From contig NC_037275.1 of the NCBI RefSeq assembly GCF_000002425.4, positions 3,479,646 to 3,543,645 on the forward strand: DNA of 64,000 nucleotides, given 5' to 3'. Under the pieces are notes generated by a model. The model was not told where the DNA came from and did no database searches. It was given only the letters and a program-made list of their open reading frames with translations. This DNA is from Physcomitrium patens. Its lineage: Eukaryota > Streptophyta > Bryopsida > Funariales > Funariaceae. How positions within the stretch are numbered: the stretch's first letter is position 1; the number at the start of each line of letters is the position of its first letter. Position numbers and translations under genes: made by a program. Below are positions 61,101-64,000 of the stretch, in pieces.

Positions 61101-64000
61101 AGAGGAAATTACTTGCTTCAAAAAGATGTTGGCTAAATAAGGTAGATCATTTGCCTTCGAATCTTATGAAATTGGATGTGTGGATCTGAATATTATAACA
61201 TCTATGGTTATCTTCACTGTACCGTATGTACCTTGGAATCTAAGACCGATTTTAGTATCGAGGGCACATTTACCTAAATTGGTGGAACTATTAAAAGAAA
61301 AGATGAAGATGAAAATATTGGAACCCTCATTTGCATCGTATTCTAGTTGATGGTTTACGGTACCTAAGAAAAATGGGTTACTACGTTTTATTCAAGATAT
61401 GCAACCGGTGAATGCTGTAACTGTCAGGAATGCAGGAATTGGACCTATTGTGGATGAATTTGTTGAGGCGTTTGCAGGAAGGGCGATCTATTCAATGGGT
61501 GACTTGTATTTAGGTTATGATCAATTTCAACTTGCCGAAGGAAGTAGAGATATGACAACGATGAGGACACCACTTGGATTGGTTAGAATGTACACTCTTC
61601 TTCAAGGCGCAACCAACTCAGTTGCACATATGATGAATGGAATGAATAAGGTATTGAGAGATTTTATTCCAAAGAAGACTATGCCTTTTCTGGATGATGT
61701 TCTTATAAAAGGGTGCAGAGAAGGAGACAAGGATGAAACTTTAGATAAGAGGGGATGTCGCAAATATGTTGTTGATCATATACAAGATTGTGAAAAGATT
61801 TTAACTCGGCTTGGAAAAGTTCATCTTACATTATCGGGTATGAAGTCCATATTTGGAGTACAAGAGGTTGTGATTGTTGGACATTTATGTGGATCTTACG
61901 GAAGAAAATCAGATCCGACTAAAGTTGATGACATTAGAAGGATGAAAGAGGATTGTAATTCTTTAACAGAGGTTCGCAGGTTTTGGGATGCATGTGTATT
62001 TTATCGAATCTGAATCCCTCATTTTGCTCACATAGCGGATCCATTATATGAACTGTTACGCAAGGGTTACCGATTTGAATGGAAAGAAAGGCATATTCAA
62101 GCAATGCAAAGTTTGAAGAAATTATTGATGTCACCTCTAATATTGAGGAAGGTTGATTATAAGTCCAATAGACCAATGATTCTTACTGTGGATACTAGTC
62201 CAATTGCCATTGGATGGACTGTGGATCAAGATGATTCAAGTGGAAATAGATTTGCAGTTCGATTTGGAGCTAAAGTTTTAAGTATTCGTCAACATGCATA
62301 TTTGCAAGTCAAAAGAGAACTTTGGGGAGTTGTTTTGGCTATGAAAGCTGAAAAGGACTATTTGATTGGGACAGTAGTAGTAATTGAAACAGATTGCTTA
62401 CCATTGCTTGGAATGATTACTAATTGTTCAACGCCAAATATTGCAATGTTGAGATGGATTGCTTATATTAAGTCACTAAATCCGAAATTTAAGCATGTTA
62501 TTGCGAAGGACAATTTAGTAGCAAACATGCTATCTCGAGCAAGATACGAGAGGGAGGACAAAATGGTTGAAGACATTGATGACGTCAGATTGAAATTCTA
62601 TTCAATATCAAATCTCAACAGAGAAGACAAGCTATTTCTTGAAGAATCTTATGAAGGAGAATTATTGGATATTGGTCATTACTTGAATACCTTGACTAAG
62701 CAGGGGAATTGGTCTACAGAAAAATTCAAACAAATAAGAAGAAAAGTATATGGATTTTTGCTTCGAGATGGATTCTTATGGAAGAGATCGAAGAAAGGAA
62801 TTGGGATGCCACAACGAGTGATAGGCAAAAAGGAAGAAAAACTAAAATTATTAAAGGAGTTTCATGATAGTTTATGGGCAGGGCATAGAGGAATCTGGGC
62901 TACTTTTGCTAAACTCAAGGAACGATATTGGTGGAAAAATATGTATCGAGATGTGCTCTCATTTGTAGAGTCATGTGAAATTTTTCAATTGTATTTTAAT
63001 ATCCGACATGGAGATGGTCTTCATCCTACGTATCCTCTAGCTATTCATTTTAAATGGGTTGTTGATTTGGTTATTATGCCAGTTGAGTTATGGCAGATGA
63101 GATATTTGGTCTAAGCTCGTGAAGATTTATCAAATCAAGTAGAAGGAAGAGCATTGAGGACAAAATCTATAGAGGGAATTTGTAGGTTTTTGCTTGAAGA
63201 TGTCATTTGCCGCTATAGATGCGTAGGAAAAATCATTGCAGATCATAGAGAATTAAATGCACAAGAAGCTCGTAAGTTCTTTGAAAGATGTGGAGTTAAA
63301 CTATCATTGACTACTGCTTATAATTCGGAAGGGAATGCAAAAAGCGAATGTGGTCACCCACCAATTGTGAGAGCATTAGTTAAAGCTTGTAATGGGAAAG
63401 TTAAAGAGTGGCCACGGCTTTTGTCATTTGCCTTATGGGCTGATCGAACAACACATAGTTCAGTGACAGGATATATGCCAGTAGAACTTATGACAGGTCC
63501 AAAACCAATTATGCCGATTGAAGAAAAGGTACTTACTTAGAGTATGCTACCATGGGAAGATGGATTGACAAGAGAAGAACTTCTGGCTATTAGGATTCGA
63601 CAATTGGAGCAAAGATCAGAAGATATGCAAATAGCATAGGAAAGGTTAAAAAGAGCAAGGTTACAAAACAAGTCGCGATTCCATAAGCAACATCGATTGA
63701 GACCTAAAGCAATCGAGAAAGGTGATTGGGTACTTGTTTATGATAATAGTCTAGATAATCAACATAGTACTTTTCGGAAATTTTTAAAATGTTGATTTGG
63801 ATCATATGTAGTAACAACTATTCTTGATAATACGACTTACTCATTATAGGAGTTAGATGGTACAAAATTGAAAATACGAATTATAGAGAAGAGAGTGAAA
63901 TTGTTTAAAAATAGATATACAGAAATAAATATAGAAGATCTTAATGAAGACATAGATATTCCGCAGTGGGAAGATGAAATTGATTGGATAGCAGAGACGA
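56920..64000 (+). mobile_element. Gypsy element B, long copy running off the window
   Basis: The LTR and primer-binding site are followed by a gag region of about 58193-59900 (FDGRNISRYLRCYIREMEL). A protease-like region lies at about 60130-60400 (SEINLMSKDLY, YPLILGQSYI). Reverse transcriptase is at about 61130-62040 (MPFLDDVLI), and RNase H at about 62150-62560 (ILTVDTSPIAIGWTV, LPLLGMI). The integrase zinc region starts near 62850 (FHDSLWAGHRGIWATFAKL), with core segments to 63540 (LTTAYNSEGNAK, VTGYMPVELM). The integrase end reaches the window edge, and the 3' LTR is outside. There are roughly a dozen breaks, and it is the best-preserved element here. Clade not assigned. Confidence 0.85.

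Overview
The window looks like nuclear DNA of a land plant. Two islands of balanced base composition (about 8.9-11.6 kb and 13.1-22.3 kb) and one decayed receptor-kinase locus (42.9-45.2 kb) sit in very AT-rich sequence made largely of old LTR retrotransposons. The plant call rests on a two-exon gene of the plant-specific SAPTSP/PFEWE..PGTPK type (DUF1645-like), on an LRR-receptor-like kinase locus with plant-type exon structure, and on plant-style Copia and chromovirus elements. Species cannot be read from the sequence. A pair of very basic small proteins that could be sperm chromatin proteins would fit a plant with swimming sperm, but that is weak evidence. Layout: 0-7.4 kb holds a long repeat (R1), a decayed Copia element on the minus strand, a 51-bp tandem repeat, a second long repeat (R2) and an isolated primer-binding-site-like motif. 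8.9-11.6 kb holds two divergently transcribed genes for lysine/arginine-rich, serine-tailed proteins. They share a leader motif just upstream of each ATG and look like an inverted duplication. 13.1-22.3 kb holds the DUF1645-like gene, long stretches with no recognisable gene, and a 12-unit, 45-bp minisatellite. 22.4-42.6 kb is AT-rich and contains a chromovirus copy on the plus strand, a rearranged minus-strand copy spanning an assembly gap, copies of R2 and R1, and several TA/GT microsatellites. 42.9-45.2 kb is a receptor-like kinase pseudogene on the minus strand that keeps its introns and splice phases. 46.4-64 kb is a nest of elements: an old Copia copy interrupted by R1, then a Gypsy element (A) placed at its 3' part, then two LTRs of another Gypsy family (B) lying head to head, the right-hand one opening a long Gypsy B copy that runs off the window end. 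The only apparently intact protein genes are the basic-protein pair and the DUF1645-like gene. Both loci have a G-box upstream. Everything else is repeat fossil, microsatellite or unassigned AT-rich DNA. The most interesting observations are the inverted duplicated gene pair with its conserved leader, the roughly 2.6-kb inverted repeat made by the two LTRs, and the tandem repeat that ends in a copied fragment of the Copia reverse transcriptase region.
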